A stretch of 64,000 nt of DNA from Phreatobacter sp. (GCF_016793595.1 NZ_JAEULY010000015.1:62001-126000); one strand, 5' to 3'. Counted from the first letter of the stretch, positions 46,953 to 55,936 are shown. Notes: generated by a model not told the origin, from the sequence alone. Numbers and translations are program-made.

Positions 46953-48158
46953 ATGACCGCTGCCGCCGGCCCCCTCTCCGACATCAAGGTCGTCGAGCTC
47001 GGCTCGTTCATCGCCGGACCCTATTGCGGCCAGCTGCTCGCCGACATGGGCGCCGACCTCGTCAAGTTCGAGGATCCCGGCAAGGGCGACCCGATGCGCC
47101 AGTGGGGCTTCGCCAAGAAGGACGGCGCTTCGGTCTGGTGGCCGGTCATCGGCCGCAACAAGAAGAGCGTGACAGTCGATCTCCGCAAGCCCAAGGGGCA
47201 GGACATCCTGCGCCGCCTTGTCGCCGGGGCCGACGTGCTGCTGGAGAACTTCCGGCCCGGCACGCTGGAGAAATGGGGCCTCACCGTCGAGGCCCTGCAT
47301 GCCCTCAATCCGAAGCTGATCATCGCCCGTGTCTCCGGCTACGGCCAGTACGGCCCCTACTCCGAGAAGGCGGGCTTTGCCGCCGTCGCCGAGGCCATGG
47401 GCGGCATGCGCACGATCAACGGCTACCCCGACCGGCTGCCAACCCGCACGGGCCTGTCCATCGGCGACACGCTGGCCGGCATCTACACGGCCTTCGGCAT
47501 CCTCGCCGCGCTCCACCAGCGCGGGAGAGACGGCAAGGGACAGGTCATCGATGTCGGCCTGACCGATGCCATCCTCGCCTCCATCGAAGGGGTAATCGCG
47601 GAATATTCGGTGACCGGCCATGTGCGCGGCCGCACCGGGCTGACCTCGCCGGGTTTCGCTCCCTCCAACATCTATCCGACCCTCGACGGCCACCACATCG
47701 TCATCGGCGCCAATGCCGACACGATCTGCAAGCGGCTGTTCGCTGTCATGGGCATGGATTTCCTTGGCCAGGACCCGCGCTTTGCCACCCACGGCGCACG
47801 CGGCCAGCCGGACAATCAGGCGGAGATCGACCGGATCATCGGCGACTGGACCAGCACCAAGGCGAGAGACGAACTCCTCGCGCTGCTCGACGGCGCGGCG
47901 GTGCCCGCCGGCGGCGTCAACGACGCGGCGGCGGTGACGGCCGATCCGCATTTCCGGGCGCGCGACATGGTGGTCGAGGTCGAGACGAAGGCGTTCGGCC
48001 GGATGCTGATGCAGGGCATCGTGCCGAAGCTCACGCGCACCCCCGGTGCGGTCCGCTGGCCGGGCGCCGGGCTCGGCGAGCATACGGAGGCAGTGCTGAG
48101 AGCGGCGGGCTTCGCGGACGAAGAAATCGACGAGATGCGGAAAGACGGCGTTCTCTAG
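46953..48158 (+). CDS. class III CoA-transferase (CaiB/BaiF family)
   Basis: Formyl-CoA-transferase-like protein, 401 aa from ATG 46953. N-terminal VVELGSFIAGPYCGQLLADMGA and VKFEDPGKGD, then NKKSVTVDL and LLENFRPGTLEKWG are family blocks. The catalytic Asp expected in the GPY-x-x-x-x-G-(F/Y)-D pattern is replaced: the segment reads GPYSEKAGFAAVAEAMGG, near residue 140. Either another acid acts or the protein is not a standard transferase. Starts at ATG 46941 and TTG 46896 are also open and no ribosome binding site decides. It lies 45 bp before the guanine deaminase gene. Confidence 0.87.
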   Translation: MTAAAGPLSDIKVVELGSFIAGPYCGQLLADMGADLVKFEDPGKGDPMRQWGFAKKDGASVWWPVIGRNKKSVTVDLRKPKGQDILRRLVAGADVLLENFRPGTLEKWGLTVEALHALNPKLIIARVSGYGQYGPYSEKAGFAAVAEAMGGMRTINGYPDRLPTRTGLSIGDTLAGIYTAFGILAALHQRGRDGKGQVIDVGLTDAILASIEGVIAEYSVTGHVRGRTGLTSPGFAPSNIYPTLDGHHIVIGANADTICKRLFAVMGMDFLGQDPRFATHGARGQPDNQAEIDRIIGDWTSTKARDELLALLDGAAVPAGGVNDAAAVTADPHFRARDMVVEVETKAFGRMLMQGIVPKLTRTPGAVRWPGAGLGEHTEAVLRAAGFADEEIDEMRKDGVL

Positions 48159-48203
48159 CCCGACCGAATTGACTTCATGCCTCCCGCCACGTGAGATCGG
48201 CCC

Positions 48204-48683
48204 ATGTCATCCGATCTCGACAGCCAGTTCCTGTCCCAAGCCGTCAGGCTGTCCCGCATCCATATGGAGGCCGGCCACGGCGGCCCCTTCGGCGCGGTGG
48301 TCGTCCTCGACCGCAAGGTCGTCGCCGAGGGCTGGAACCAGGTCACCTCGACCAACGACCCGACCGCCCATGCAGAGGTCGTCGCCATCCGCCGCGCCTG
48401 CACGGCGCTCGGCCGCTTCGACCTCAGCGGCGCGACGCTCTATACGAGCTGCGAGCCCTGCCCCATGTGCCTCGCCTCGGCGCTCTGGGCGCGCGTCGGC
48501 CGCATCGTCTATGCGAATACCCGCGACGATGCCGCCGCCATCGGCTTCGACGACGCGCCGTTCTACGAGGAGATGAAGCGCGCGCCGGCCACGACCATGG
48601 CGCGGATGGACCATCAGCCCTCCGCCGAGGCGCGCGGCGTCTTCCTCGAATGGGCGGCCAAGCCCGACAAGGTCGAGTACTGA
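48204..48683 (+). CDS. guaD: nucleoside/guanine deaminase
   Basis: Cytidine-deaminase-fold zinc enzyme of 159 aa. HAEVVAI holds the zinc His and catalytic Glu; SCEPCPMC holds the two zinc Cys. The C-terminal stretch IVYANTRDDAAAIGFDDAPFYEE is that of the Bacillus-type guanine deaminase, which turns guanine into xanthine. Its stop codon shares a base with the start of the ABC ATPase gene, so purine uptake and deamination are linked. Confidence 0.88.
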   Translation: MSSDLDSQFLSQAVRLSRIHMEAGHGGPFGAVVVLDRKVVAEGWNQVTSTNDPTAHAEVVAIRRACTALGRFDLSGATLYTSCEPCPMCLASALWARVGRIVYANTRDDAAAIGFDDAPFYEEMKRAPATTMARMDHQPSAEARGVFLEWAAKPDKVEY

Positions 48684-50191
48684 TGCCGCCGCTTCTGGAA
48701 GCGCGCGGCATCGTCAAGCGCTACGGCGCGCTGACCGCCAACGACCATGTCGATCTGACCGTCGCGCCAGCCGAGATCCACGCCCTGCTCGGCGAGAACG
48801 GCGCGGGCAAGTCGACGCTGATCAAGATCCTCTACGGCCTCGTCCAGCCGGGCGAGGGTAGCATCGCCTTCGAGGGCCGGCCGGTGGCGCTGACAAGCCC
48901 CGCTCAGGCGCGCCGGCTCGGCATCGGCATGGTGTTCCAGCACTTCTCGCTGTTCGAGGCGCTGACGGTGGCCGAGAATGTCGCGCTGTCGCTGCCGGCG
49001 GAAACGCCGATGGTGACCATCGAGGCGGAGGTCGCACGCCTCTCGGCTGCCTATGGCCTGCCGCTTGAGCCCCGCCGCGAGGTCTGGCGCCTCTCTGTCG
49101 GCGAGCGTCAGCGCATCGAGATCGTCCGTGCGCTATTGCAGAACCCGAAGCTGCTGATCCTCGACGAGCCGACCTCGGTGTTGACCCCACAGGAGGCCGA
49201 CCGGCTGTTCGAGACGCTGGAGAGGCTGAAGGCCGAGGGCCGCAGCGTTCTCTACATTTCCCACAAGCTGGACGAGGTGCGCCGCCTCTGCGACCGCGCG
49301 ACCATCCTGCGTGCCGGCAAGGTGGTCGCCGCCTGCGATCCGCGCGCCGAGACGGCCGCGAGCCTCGCCCGCATGATGGTCGGCGCCGAAGTCGGCCAAG
49401 TGCGCGCGGCGGCTCATGAACCGGGGGCGGTGCGGCTGTCCGTGAGCGGCTTGTCGCTGGCCGCCGCCGATACCCACGGCACGGCGCTTCGCGACATCAC
49501 GCTCGCCGTGCGCGCCGGCGAAATCGCCGGCATTGCCGGCATTGCCGGCAACGGCCAGGACGAGCTGTTCGCCGCGCTTTCCGGCGAGCGCGGCAGCGCG
49601 GCCGGATCGGTCGTCATCGACGGCAACGCCGTGGGCGCGGAGAGCGTCACGGCACGGCGCAGGCGCGGCGCGGCCTTCGTGCCGGAGGAGCGGCTCGGCC
49701 ATGCCGCCGCGCCGCGCTTCACGCTCAGCGAGAACACGCTGCTGTCGGGCCATGCCACCAACGGCTTCGTGCGCGGCGGCCTCATCGACCGCAATGCCGT
49801 GTCCGAATGGTTGCAGCGGGTCATCAAGGCGTTCGACGTGCGCATGAGCGGGCCTGATCCGGAGGCGCGGGCACTCTCAGGCGGCAATCTCCAGAAGTTC
49901 GTCGTCGGCCGGGAAATCCTGCGCGAGCCTTCCTTGCTGGTCGTCGCCCAGCCGACCTGGGGCGTCGATGCGGCGGCCGCCGCGACCATCCGGCAGGCGC
50001 TGATCGATCTCGCCGCGCGCGGGACGGCGGTGCTGGTCATCAGCCAGGACCTCGACGAACTGTTCGAGATCAGCGACCGCATCGCGGTCATTTCGGAGGG
50101 CCGGCTGTCGGAAGCAGCCCCAGCGCGTTCGCTCACGCGCGAGCAAATCGGCCTCATGATGGGCGGTATCCACGGCGAGGCCGCGGCATGA
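48683..50191 (+). CDS. purine/nucleoside-type ABC transporter ATP-binding protein
   Basis: Double ATPase of 502 aa, of the sugar/nucleoside (YufO/NupO, RbsA-like) type. The first nucleotide-binding domain is canonical: GENGAGKST, signature LSVGERQ, LLILDEPT. The second has a degenerate Walker A (GIAGNGQDE, no Lys), a good signature LSGGNLQK and LVVAQPTWG where the Walker B Asp-Glu is Ala-Gln; such asymmetry is normal for the family. TGATG overlap with guaD and ATGA overlap with the first permease show one operon. Confidence 0.93.
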   Translation: MPPLLEARGIVKRYGALTANDHVDLTVAPAEIHALLGENGAGKSTLIKILYGLVQPGEGSIAFEGRPVALTSPAQARRLGIGMVFQHFSLFEALTVAENVALSLPAETPMVTIEAEVARLSAAYGLPLEPRREVWRLSVGERQRIEIVRALLQNPKLLILDEPTSVLTPQEADRLFETLERLKAEGRSVLYISHKLDEVRRLCDRATILRAGKVVAACDPRAETAASLARMMVGAEVGQVRAAAHEPGAVRLSVSGLSLAAADTHGTALRDITLAVRAGEIAGIAGIAGNGQDELFAALSGERGSAAGSVVIDGNAVGAESVTARRRRGAAFVPEERLGHAAAPRFTLSENTLLSGHATNGFVRGGLIDRNAVSEWLQRVIKAFDVRMSGPDPEARALSGGNLQKFVVGREILREPSLLVVAQPTWGVDAAAAATIRQALIDLAARGTAVLVISQDLDELFEISDRIAVISEGRLSEAAPARSLTREQIGLMMGGIHGEAAA

Positions 50192-51264
50192 GGATCATGC
50201 TCGAACGCCGCGACGACCGGCCGCGCTGGTTGAGCCTCGCCTCGCCGCTGGCGGCCGTGACGCTGACCATGATCGCCGGCGCCATCCTCTTCGCGCTGAT
50301 GGGCCGCAACCCGGCCGCGGCGCTGAAGGTCTTCTTCATCGATCCCTTGAGCGACGGCTGGGCGCTGCAGGAACTGGCGGTGAAGGCGACGCCGCTGATC
50401 CTCATCTCGGTGGGACTGGCGCTCTGCTACCGCTCCAACACCTGGAACATCGGCGCCGAGGGACAGCTCGTCATGGGCGCGATCTTCGGTTCATGGCTGG
50501 CGCTGGCGACCCACGGCACGCCGAACGGCCCCTGGGTGATCGCCGCCATGCTCGCCCTCGGCGCGCTCGGCGGGATGTGCTGGGCACTGATCCCCGCGCT
50601 TCTCAAGATCCGCTTCGGCGTCAACGAGATCCTGACCAGCCTGATGCTGGTCTATGTCGCGGAACTGACGCTCGACTATCTCGTGCGCGGGCGCTGGCGC
50701 GACCCCAAGGGCTTCAACTTCCCGCAATCGGTGAATTTCGAACCCGAAGCGACCATGCCGCTGCTGGCGGAATCGGGACGGCTGCATGTCGGCTTTCTCA
50801 TCGCCATCGCCGTAGCGCTCACCGCCGCCTTCGTCATGGCGCGAATGATCAAGGGCTTCGAGATCAGGCTGGTGGGCGAGGCGCCGCGCGCGGCCCGCTT
50901 CGCCGGCTTCGACGACCGCCGCACGACGCTCCTCGTCTTCGCGGTGTCCGGCGCGCTGGCGGGCCTTGCCGGCATCATCGAGGTGGCGGGGCCCATCGGA
51001 CAGCTCCAGCCGTCGATCTCGCCGGGCTACGGCTTCACGGCGATCATCGTCGCCTTTCTCGGCCGGCTGAACCCGATCGGCGCGCTGATTGCCGCGCTGT
51101 TCCTCGCGCTCACCTTCATCGGCGGGGAAAACGCGCAGATCGCCATGCGCATCCCGCTCGATGTGACGCGCGTGTTCCAGGGCCTGCTGCTGTTCTTCGT
51201 GCTCGGCTGCGACGCCTTCCTGCTCTATCGCCTGCGCATCCTCTCCGCAGGGAGGACCACCTGA
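50188..51264 (+). CDS. purine/nucleoside-type ABC transporter permease 1
   Basis: Inner-membrane permease of 358 aa (YufP/NupP type, BPD_transp_2 family). Around ten hydrophobic segments with the characteristic CYRSNTWNIGAEGQLVMGA loop early and FGVNEILTSLMLVYVAE in the middle, then RLVGEAPRAARFAGFDDRR before the last third. It overlaps the ATPase gene by 4 bases and the second permease by 1 base. Confidence 0.93.
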   Translation: MRIMLERRDDRPRWLSLASPLAAVTLTMIAGAILFALMGRNPAAALKVFFIDPLSDGWALQELAVKATPLILISVGLALCYRSNTWNIGAEGQLVMGAIFGSWLALATHGTPNGPWVIAAMLALGALGGMCWALIPALLKIRFGVNEILTSLMLVYVAELTLDYLVRGRWRDPKGFNFPQSVNFEPEATMPLLAESGRLHVGFLIAIAVALTAAFVMARMIKGFEIRLVGEAPRAARFAGFDDRRTTLLVFAVSGALAGLAGIIEVAGPIGQLQPSISPGYGFTAIIVAFLGRLNPIGALIAALFLALTFIGGENAQIAMRIPLDVTRVFQGLLLFFVLGCDAFLLYRLRILSAGRTT

Positions 51265-52178
51265 TGGGCCTGTTCGAAGCGATCCTGCTCACCGTCGTCA
51301 CGGCCGCGACCCCACTCCTCATCGCGGCGCTGGGCGAACTCGTGGTCGAGCGCTCCGGCGTCCTCAATCTCGGCGTCGAGGGCATGATGATCGTCGGCGC
51401 GGCCACCGGTTTCGCGGTCGCGATCCTGACCGGATCGGCACTGCTCGGCGTTCTCGCCGCGGTTGCCGCCGGCATGGCCATGGCGGCGCTGTTCGCCGGA
51501 CTGACCCTCGGCCTCGCCGCCAACCAGGTCGCCACCGGGCTTGCGCTGACCATCCTCGGCATCGGCCTGTCGGGCCTGATCGGGCGCGACTTCATCGGTG
51601 CGCGGCGCGACCCGATGGCCAGGATCGTCGTTCCCTACCTCTCCGACATCCCGGTCGTCGGCAAGCTCGTCTTCGCGCAAGACCCCATCGTCTATGCCTC
51701 GGTGGCGCTGCTCGCCGGCGTCTGGTGGTTCCTGTTCAGGAGCCGCGCCGGACTGGTGCTGCGCGCCGTCGGCGAGAGCCACGCCTCGGCCCATGCGCTG
51801 GGCTATTCGGTGCTGAAGATCCGCTTCCTCGCCGTGCTGTTCGGCGGCGGCTGCGCGGGCCTCGCGGGGGCCTATCTGTCGCTCGCCTACACTCCGTTCT
51901 GGTCGCCGGGCATGACCGCTGGGCGCGGCTGGATTGCGCTCGCCATCGTGGTCTTCGCCAGCTGGCTGCCGCTGCGCGCCGCCATCGGCGCCTATCTGTT
52001 CGGCGGCGTCACGGTTCTCCAGCTGCACGCGCAGGCGCAGGGACTCGGCATTCCAAGCCAGCTCATGTCGGCCCTGCCCTATCTCGCGACCATCCTGGTG
52101 CTGGTCCTGATCAGCGCCGGGCGGCGCGGCAGCCAGGCGCCGGCGTCTCTCGGCACGCCTTTCGTACCCGATCGCTGA
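51264..52178 (+). CDS. purine/nucleoside-type ABC transporter permease 2
   Basis: Second permease of the pair, 304 aa (YufQ/NupQ type). It opens with LGELVVERSGVLNLGVEGMM (split at the family's first loop), has GLAANQVATGLALTILG and later LVLRAVGESHASAHALGYS. GGGAGGACC precedes its ATG. No BmpA-like binding lipoprotein gene is attached to this operon, which is unusual. The C-terminal tail past the last membrane segment is Ala/Pro-rich and short. Confidence 0.92.
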   Translation: MGLFEAILLTVVTAATPLLIAALGELVVERSGVLNLGVEGMMIVGAATGFAVAILTGSALLGVLAAVAAGMAMAALFAGLTLGLAANQVATGLALTILGIGLSGLIGRDFIGARRDPMARIVVPYLSDIPVVGKLVFAQDPIVYASVALLAGVWWFLFRSRAGLVLRAVGESHASAHALGYSVLKIRFLAVLFGGGCAGLAGAYLSLAYTPFWSPGMTAGRGWIALAIVVFASWLPLRAAIGAYLFGGVTVLQLHAQAQGLGIPSQLMSALPYLATILVLVLISAGRRGSQAPASLGTPFVPDR

Positions 52179-52332
52179 GCCCGCGGCGCGGTGTGGCGCT
52201 GGTGGGTGTACCACCCCTGTCGCATTGACTTGTCCGCCGCCAGTCCTTACCCCTGAGAGCATAAGAAGAAGGCTTCGGGACCGTCGCACCATCGGGCGCC
52301 GGCACATTCGAACAGACAGGCGGAGGAGCCTC

Positions 52333-52917
52333 ATGGCCCTGCGGATTTCCGGCAAGAACCTCGATATCGGCGAGGCGTTGCGTGATCGGATCGCAGGACG
52401 TGTCAGTGAGGCCGCAGGGCGATATCTCGACGGCAGAGTGACCGGCCACGTCACCGTGGAGAAGGAAGCGCACGGCTTCCGCTCGGTTGCGGCCCTCCAC
52501 ACCCCCACGGGCACGACCTTGCAGGCGGAGGCCTTCGCGGCCGATGCCTATGCGGCCTGCGATCTCGGTGTGGAGCGGATCGAAAAGCGTCTGCGGCGCT
52601 ATTCCAAGCGACTGAAGGACCGCGCTGGCAATCTCGCCATGTCGGCGGTGGCCATGCCCTCCTATATCATCGAGGCGCCCGACGAGGCCGCAGGCGACGA
52701 CGGTGCCGGCAGCTTCGAGCCGGTCATCATCGCGGAGCAGACGGCCAGCCTGCGCCGGATGACCGTGGCGGACGCCGTCATGGAACTGGATATGACCGGC
52801 GCTTCCGCCGTGGTTTTCCATCATGCGGTTCACGGGCGCGTGAATGTGGTGTACAGGCGCGCGGATGGGCATGTCGGGTGGGTGGACCCGCCGTCGCCGC
52901 CGAACGGGCCAGCCTGA
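52333..52917 (+). CDS. hpf: ribosome hibernation promoting factor, long form
   Basis: Binds the 30S decoding region and dimerises ribosomes in stationary phase. The 194-aa protein has the N-terminal S30AE fold (MALRISGKNLDIGEALRDRI to RLRRYSKRLKD, each part about residues 1-20 and 90-100) and the C-terminal dimerisation domain (VADAVMELDMTGASAVVF, VVYRRADGHVGWVDP), as is usual in alphaproteobacteria. GGAGGAG precedes the ATG at 52333; the frame is open from 52225. ptsN follows, but rpoN, the usual upstream gene, is not here. Confidence 0.94.
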   Translation: MALRISGKNLDIGEALRDRIAGRVSEAAGRYLDGRVTGHVTVEKEAHGFRSVAALHTPTGTTLQAEAFAADAYAACDLGVERIEKRLRRYSKRLKDRAGNLAMSAVAMPSYIIEAPDEAAGDDGAGSFEPVIIAEQTASLRRMTVADAVMELDMTGASAVVFHHAVHGRVNVVYRRADGHVGWVDPPSPPNGPA

Positions 52918-53019
52918 CGGACCGGCCGGCCGGGGGGCTGATCCCCCGTCATGGCACCGTCATTGCATGGACCCTATTGACGGCCGCGAACTGGCCCGCA
53001 CTTTCCGAGAAGGCAGCCG

Positions 53020-53484
53020 ATGCCGCTTCCAGACATTATAGCAGAAGGCGCGATCATCCCCGCCCTGCGTGCGGATTCGAAGAAGCAGCTCCTGCAGGCC
53101 CTGTCCGCCCGGGCCTCCGAACTCACGGGCCGCCCGGCCTCGGAAATCTTCGACACGCTGAGCGCGCGCGAAAGCCTCGGCTCCACCGGCGCCGGCAGCG
53201 GCATCGCCATTCCCCACGGCAAGCTGCCGAAACTGGCGCGGGTCACCGGCCTGTTCGCACGGCTGGAGAAGCCGGTTGATTTCGATTCCATTGACGGCCA
53301 GCCGGTGGACCTGGTCTTCGCGCTGCTCGCCCCCGAGGGCGCCGGCGCCGACCACCTGAAGGCGCTGTCGCGGATCGCCCGGCTCACCCGCGACCCCGGC
53401 AATGTCCAGAAGCTGCGCAGCGCCCGCGACGAGGCGAGCCTGCGCGCGCTGCTGGCGCAAGCGCCGACCCCTCACGCCGCGTGA
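53020..53484 (+). CDS. ptsN: nitrogen-regulatory PTS EIIA protein
   Basis: EIIA-Ntr of 154 aa, end point of the nitrogen PTS phosphorelay, regulating potassium and nitrogen functions by its phosphorylation state. The phosphorylatable residue is H66 in GIAIPHGKLP. PVDLVFALLAPEG and the C-terminal helices are typical. GAGAAGG precedes the ATG. It follows hpf by 102 bp. Its stop overlaps the GTG start of the BtuF-like gene. Confidence 0.94.
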   Translation: MPLPDIIAEGAIIPALRADSKKQLLQALSARASELTGRPASEIFDTLSARESLGSTGAGSGIAIPHGKLPKLARVTGLFARLEKPVDFDSIDGQPVDLVFALLAPEGAGADHLKALSRIARLTRDPGNVQKLRSARDEASLRALLAQAPTPHAA

Positions 53485-54299
53485 GGCCGGGCCGCCTCGC
53501 GGCAGCGCTGGCGGTTGCGCTGGCCTGTATCGTCCCGGCGATGGCCTCCGAACCGCCGCGACGCATCGTCTCGCTCAACCTCTGCGCCGACCAGTTCGTG
53601 CTGGCGCTCGCCGACCGCGATCGGATCGTCGCCCTGTCGCGGCTCGCAACCGACCCCGCGATCTCGGCCGCCGCCGATGCGGCCAGAGGGCTGCCGCAGA
53701 CAGGCGGCACCGCGGAGGAGGTGCTGTCGCTGAACCCCGACCTCGTTCTGGTCGGGCCGCTCGACCGGCTGGGCACGGCCCGGATCCTTGCCGCGCGGGG
53801 CTTCCGGGTCGAGCGCATGGCGCTGCCGGCGACATTCGCCGAGACCCAGGCCGAAATCCGCCGCATCGCCGCGCTGGTCGGCCATCCCGAACGCGGCGAA
53901 GCGCTGGCCGCGCGCCTCGACGCCCTGCCCCTGCAACTCGGCCGGATGCCGGCGGCACTGCCCTACGAGCGGCGCGGCTACGCGGCCGGTGCCGCCTCGC
54001 TGACCGGCGAGGTGCTGTCCCGGGCCGGCTTCCGCCATGCCGACCAGGGTTCGGCCGGGCTCGGCCGCTTCGTACCGCTGGAGGCGATCGTCGCCGCCCG
54101 CCCCGATGCGCTGGTGGTGAGCGAGACGGCCGCGCGCGCGGCCGATCACGGCTCTGCGCTGCTGCTGCATCCGGTCCTCGCCCGGCTCTTTCCGTCGGAG
54201 CGACGCGTCACCCTGCCGGCCGCGCTGACCGTCTGCCCGGGTCCGGCCCTGGCCGATGCCGTGGAGCATCTCGCCGAAGCGCGCCGACGGCTTCCCTAG
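53481..54299 (+). CDS. cobalamin/iron-type ABC transporter substrate-binding protein
   Basis: Periplasmic binding protein of 272 aa, BtuF/FepB-like. The signal peptide ends at AMA before SEPPRR; no proper lipobox. RRIVSLNLCADQFVLALADRD is split around the family's first strand and helix; then GGTAEEVLSLNPDLVLVGP and a single long backbone helix (TFAETQAEIRRIAALVG) are as expected. The start is GTG whose last two bases are in the ptsN stop codon, so translation is coupled to ptsN. No permease or ATPase follows, and the ligand is unknown. Confidence 0.88.
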   Translation: MRPGRLAAALAVALACIVPAMASEPPRRIVSLNLCADQFVLALADRDRIVALSRLATDPAISAAADAARGLPQTGGTAEEVLSLNPDLVLVGPLDRLGTARILAARGFRVERMALPATFAETQAEIRRIAALVGHPERGEALAARLDALPLQLGRMPAALPYERRGYAAGAASLTGEVLSRAGFRHADQGSAGLGRFVPLEAIVAARPDALVVSETAARAADHGSALLLHPVLARLFPSERRVTLPAALTVCPGPALADAVEHLAEARRRLP

Positions 54300-54429
54300 A
54301 TCGGACTGCTCACATTTCGATCAACTTCGGGCCTGCCATCATCTTGGCTTGCCGATCTGCGATCCCCAGCTAAGGTTTCACCTTCCGGTGCTGACGGGAG
54401 GGGGGCCGGGGAAGACAAGCGGAGTGCCT

Positions 54430-54987
54430 GTGGCCGATCTGATCGCCTTCGACGACTGCATCAAGCTCGTGCTGAGCCTCGATACGATGAAGCCGGCGCC
54501 CGGCCAGCCGCGCCGCCTCGATGGGCTGTTTCGCGACCTGTCGCGCTTCCGGCCGCACGAACCCGCCTATGAATTGCAGGATCTGATCTGGGCGATCTGG
54601 ACCAATCACGAGGACGACTACGCCGACGAGGCGATGGAACAGGCGATCAACGCCATCGCTGCCAAGGACTATGACATCGCCCATCTCGTGCTCGATGCGC
54701 TGGTCGATGCCCGCCCCGAATGGTCGGAAGCCTGGAACAAGCGTGCGACGCTGCATTTCATCAGGGGCGACGATGCCTATGCGGTGTCCGACATCATGGA
54801 GACGCTGAGGCGCGAGCCGCGGCATTTCGGCGCGCTGTCCGGCTTCGCGCAGATCTGCCTGCGCCACGGCCGCGAGGCGGAGGCGCTGATCGCCTTCGAG
54901 GCGGCGCTGGCGGTCAATCCGCATCTCGAGGGCGTGGCCGCGCTGGTCGCCGAGATGCACGCCAATGGCGGGCGCGTCCTGCACTGA
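54430..54987 (+). CDS. TPR-like hypothetical protein
   Basis: Cytoplasmic helical protein of 185 aa. At least two tetratricopeptide-like units are visible from residue 95 on: PEWSEAWNKRATLHFIRGDDAYAVSD (split) and PRHFGALSGFAQICLRHGREAEALIAFEAAL, with the W/L/G/Y/A/A/P spacing of TPRs. The first 60 residues (LDGLFRDLSRF, YELQDLIWAIWTNHEDD) match a type often seen in Hyphomicrobiales without known function. The start is GTG 54430 with GGAG five bases before it. Confidence 0.82.
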   Translation: MADLIAFDDCIKLVLSLDTMKPAPGQPRRLDGLFRDLSRFRPHEPAYELQDLIWAIWTNHEDDYADEAMEQAINAIAAKDYDIAHLVLDALVDARPEWSEAWNKRATLHFIRGDDAYAVSDIMETLRREPRHFGALSGFAQICLRHGREAEALIAFEAALAVNPHLEGVAALVAEMHANGGRVLH

Positions 54988-54988
54988 C

Positions 54989-55033
54989 GCGTTTGCAAGC
55001 GAAGTAGACACCGGTTCGCGCGAGGAAAACGCG
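54989..55033. repeat. intergenic repeat, copy 1 (45 bp)
   Basis: A GCGTTT...GAAAACGC hairpin unit with the inner core GACACCGGTTCGCG. It starts right after the TPR gene stop and is 40/45 identical to the copy at 61585-61629. Repeats of this kind are scattered in Hyphomicrobiales genomes. Confidence 0.85.
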
Positions 55034-55047
55034 ATCATGTAGGAATC

Positions 55048-55080
55048 CGGATCATTCCTGCGAAAGGCAGGAATGATCCG
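55048..55080. repeat. perfect 14-bp inverted repeat
   Basis: CGGATCATTCCTGC and GCAGGAATGATCCG flank the loop GAAAG. It lies 14 bp after the intergenic repeat, has no T-run and covers the possible ATG at 55073. It may be a second half of the repeat element or a terminator-like RNA hairpin. Confidence 0.85.
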
Positions 55081-55144
55081 GGCGGGCTGCCGCAGCCATC
55101 GCGAACCCGATAGACGGATAGCCCCCTCCCCGCGGACCACCGTC

Positions 55145-55936
55145 TTGTCCTTCCTCGCGCTCATCCTGAAGGCGCTCACAACCGCCGTCATCGTCGTCGC
55201 CGCATCGCTGGTCGCCGAGCGGACGCGGCCGTTCCTCGCCGCCATGGTGCTGTCGCTGCCGGTCTCGACCGGGCCGGCCTATGTGCTGCTCGCGCTCGAC
55301 CACGACGCGCCGTTCATCGCCGAAGCCTCGCTCGCAAGCCTTGCCGGCAATGTCGCCATCGTGCCGGCGGCGCTCGCCTATGCCGCGCTGGCGCGCCGCG
55401 GCTCGGGACTGATCCTGTCCTATGCCGGCCTGATCGCGGCGTGGATCGCCGCGATGCTGGTCGTCAGGGCCTTCGCGTGGACGACGACATCAGCCGTCGC
55501 GATCAACCTCGTCGTCTTCGCCGCCGCCATCGCGGCGACCTGGGGCTGGCGGACGGCCGCCACGCCGCCGCCCGCGCGCCGTCGCTGGTTCGATATTCCG
55601 CTGCGTGCCGCGATCGTCGTCGCGGTCGTCGTCTCGGTGATCCTCGTCTCGGAAAGCGTCGGCCCCTCCATCACCGGCTATGCCGCCCTGTTTCCGGCGA
55701 GCTATTCGAGCTTCATCCTGCTGATGCACCGGCGGCTCGGCGGGGCGGTCGTCGCGGCGGCCTTCATCAACGGGCTGATCATGCTGGTGGGATTCACCGC
55801 CTTCCTGCTGGCGATCCACCTCTTCGCGCGCGCGGGCTATGTGTGGACTGGCATCCTCGTCGGCCTCGCCTTGCCGATCCTGTGGTCGGCGGCGCTGCTC
55901 GCCTTCATCCGGTTCAGGCGCCCTTCGCGCGCCTAG
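55145..55936 (+). CDS. polytopic membrane protein, function unknown
   Basis: Protein of 263 aa from TTG 55145 with about eight hydrophobic segments in two similar halves separated by a basic cytoplasmic loop ([14 protein letters not shown]). Notable loops are [25 protein letters not shown] after the first segment and [23 protein letters not shown] in the second half, both with small and polar residues inside the membrane, as in transporters or exporters. I do not recognise a family. An ATG at 55073 is possible but lies in the right arm of an inverted repeat. Its 3' end overlaps the mutS 3' end by 23 bp. Confidence 0.7.
   Translation: MSFLALILKALTTAVIVVAASLVAERTRPFLAAMVLSLPVSTGPAYVLLALDHDAPFIAEASLASLAGNVAIVPAALAYAALARRGSGLILSYAGLIAAWIAAMLVVRAFAWTTTSAVAINLVVFAAAIAATWGWRTAATPPPARRRWFDIPLRAAIVVAVVVSVILVSESVGPSITGYAALFPASYSSFILLMHRRLGGAVVAAAFINGLIMLVGFTAFLLAIHLFARAGYVWTGILVGLALPILWSAALLAFIRFRRPSRA

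Noticed and set aside
49530-50000. Degenerate Walker motifs in the second half of the ABC ATPase as a sign of a pseudogene
   Set aside because: The same asymmetry is normal in this transporter family, and the frame and signature motif are intact.
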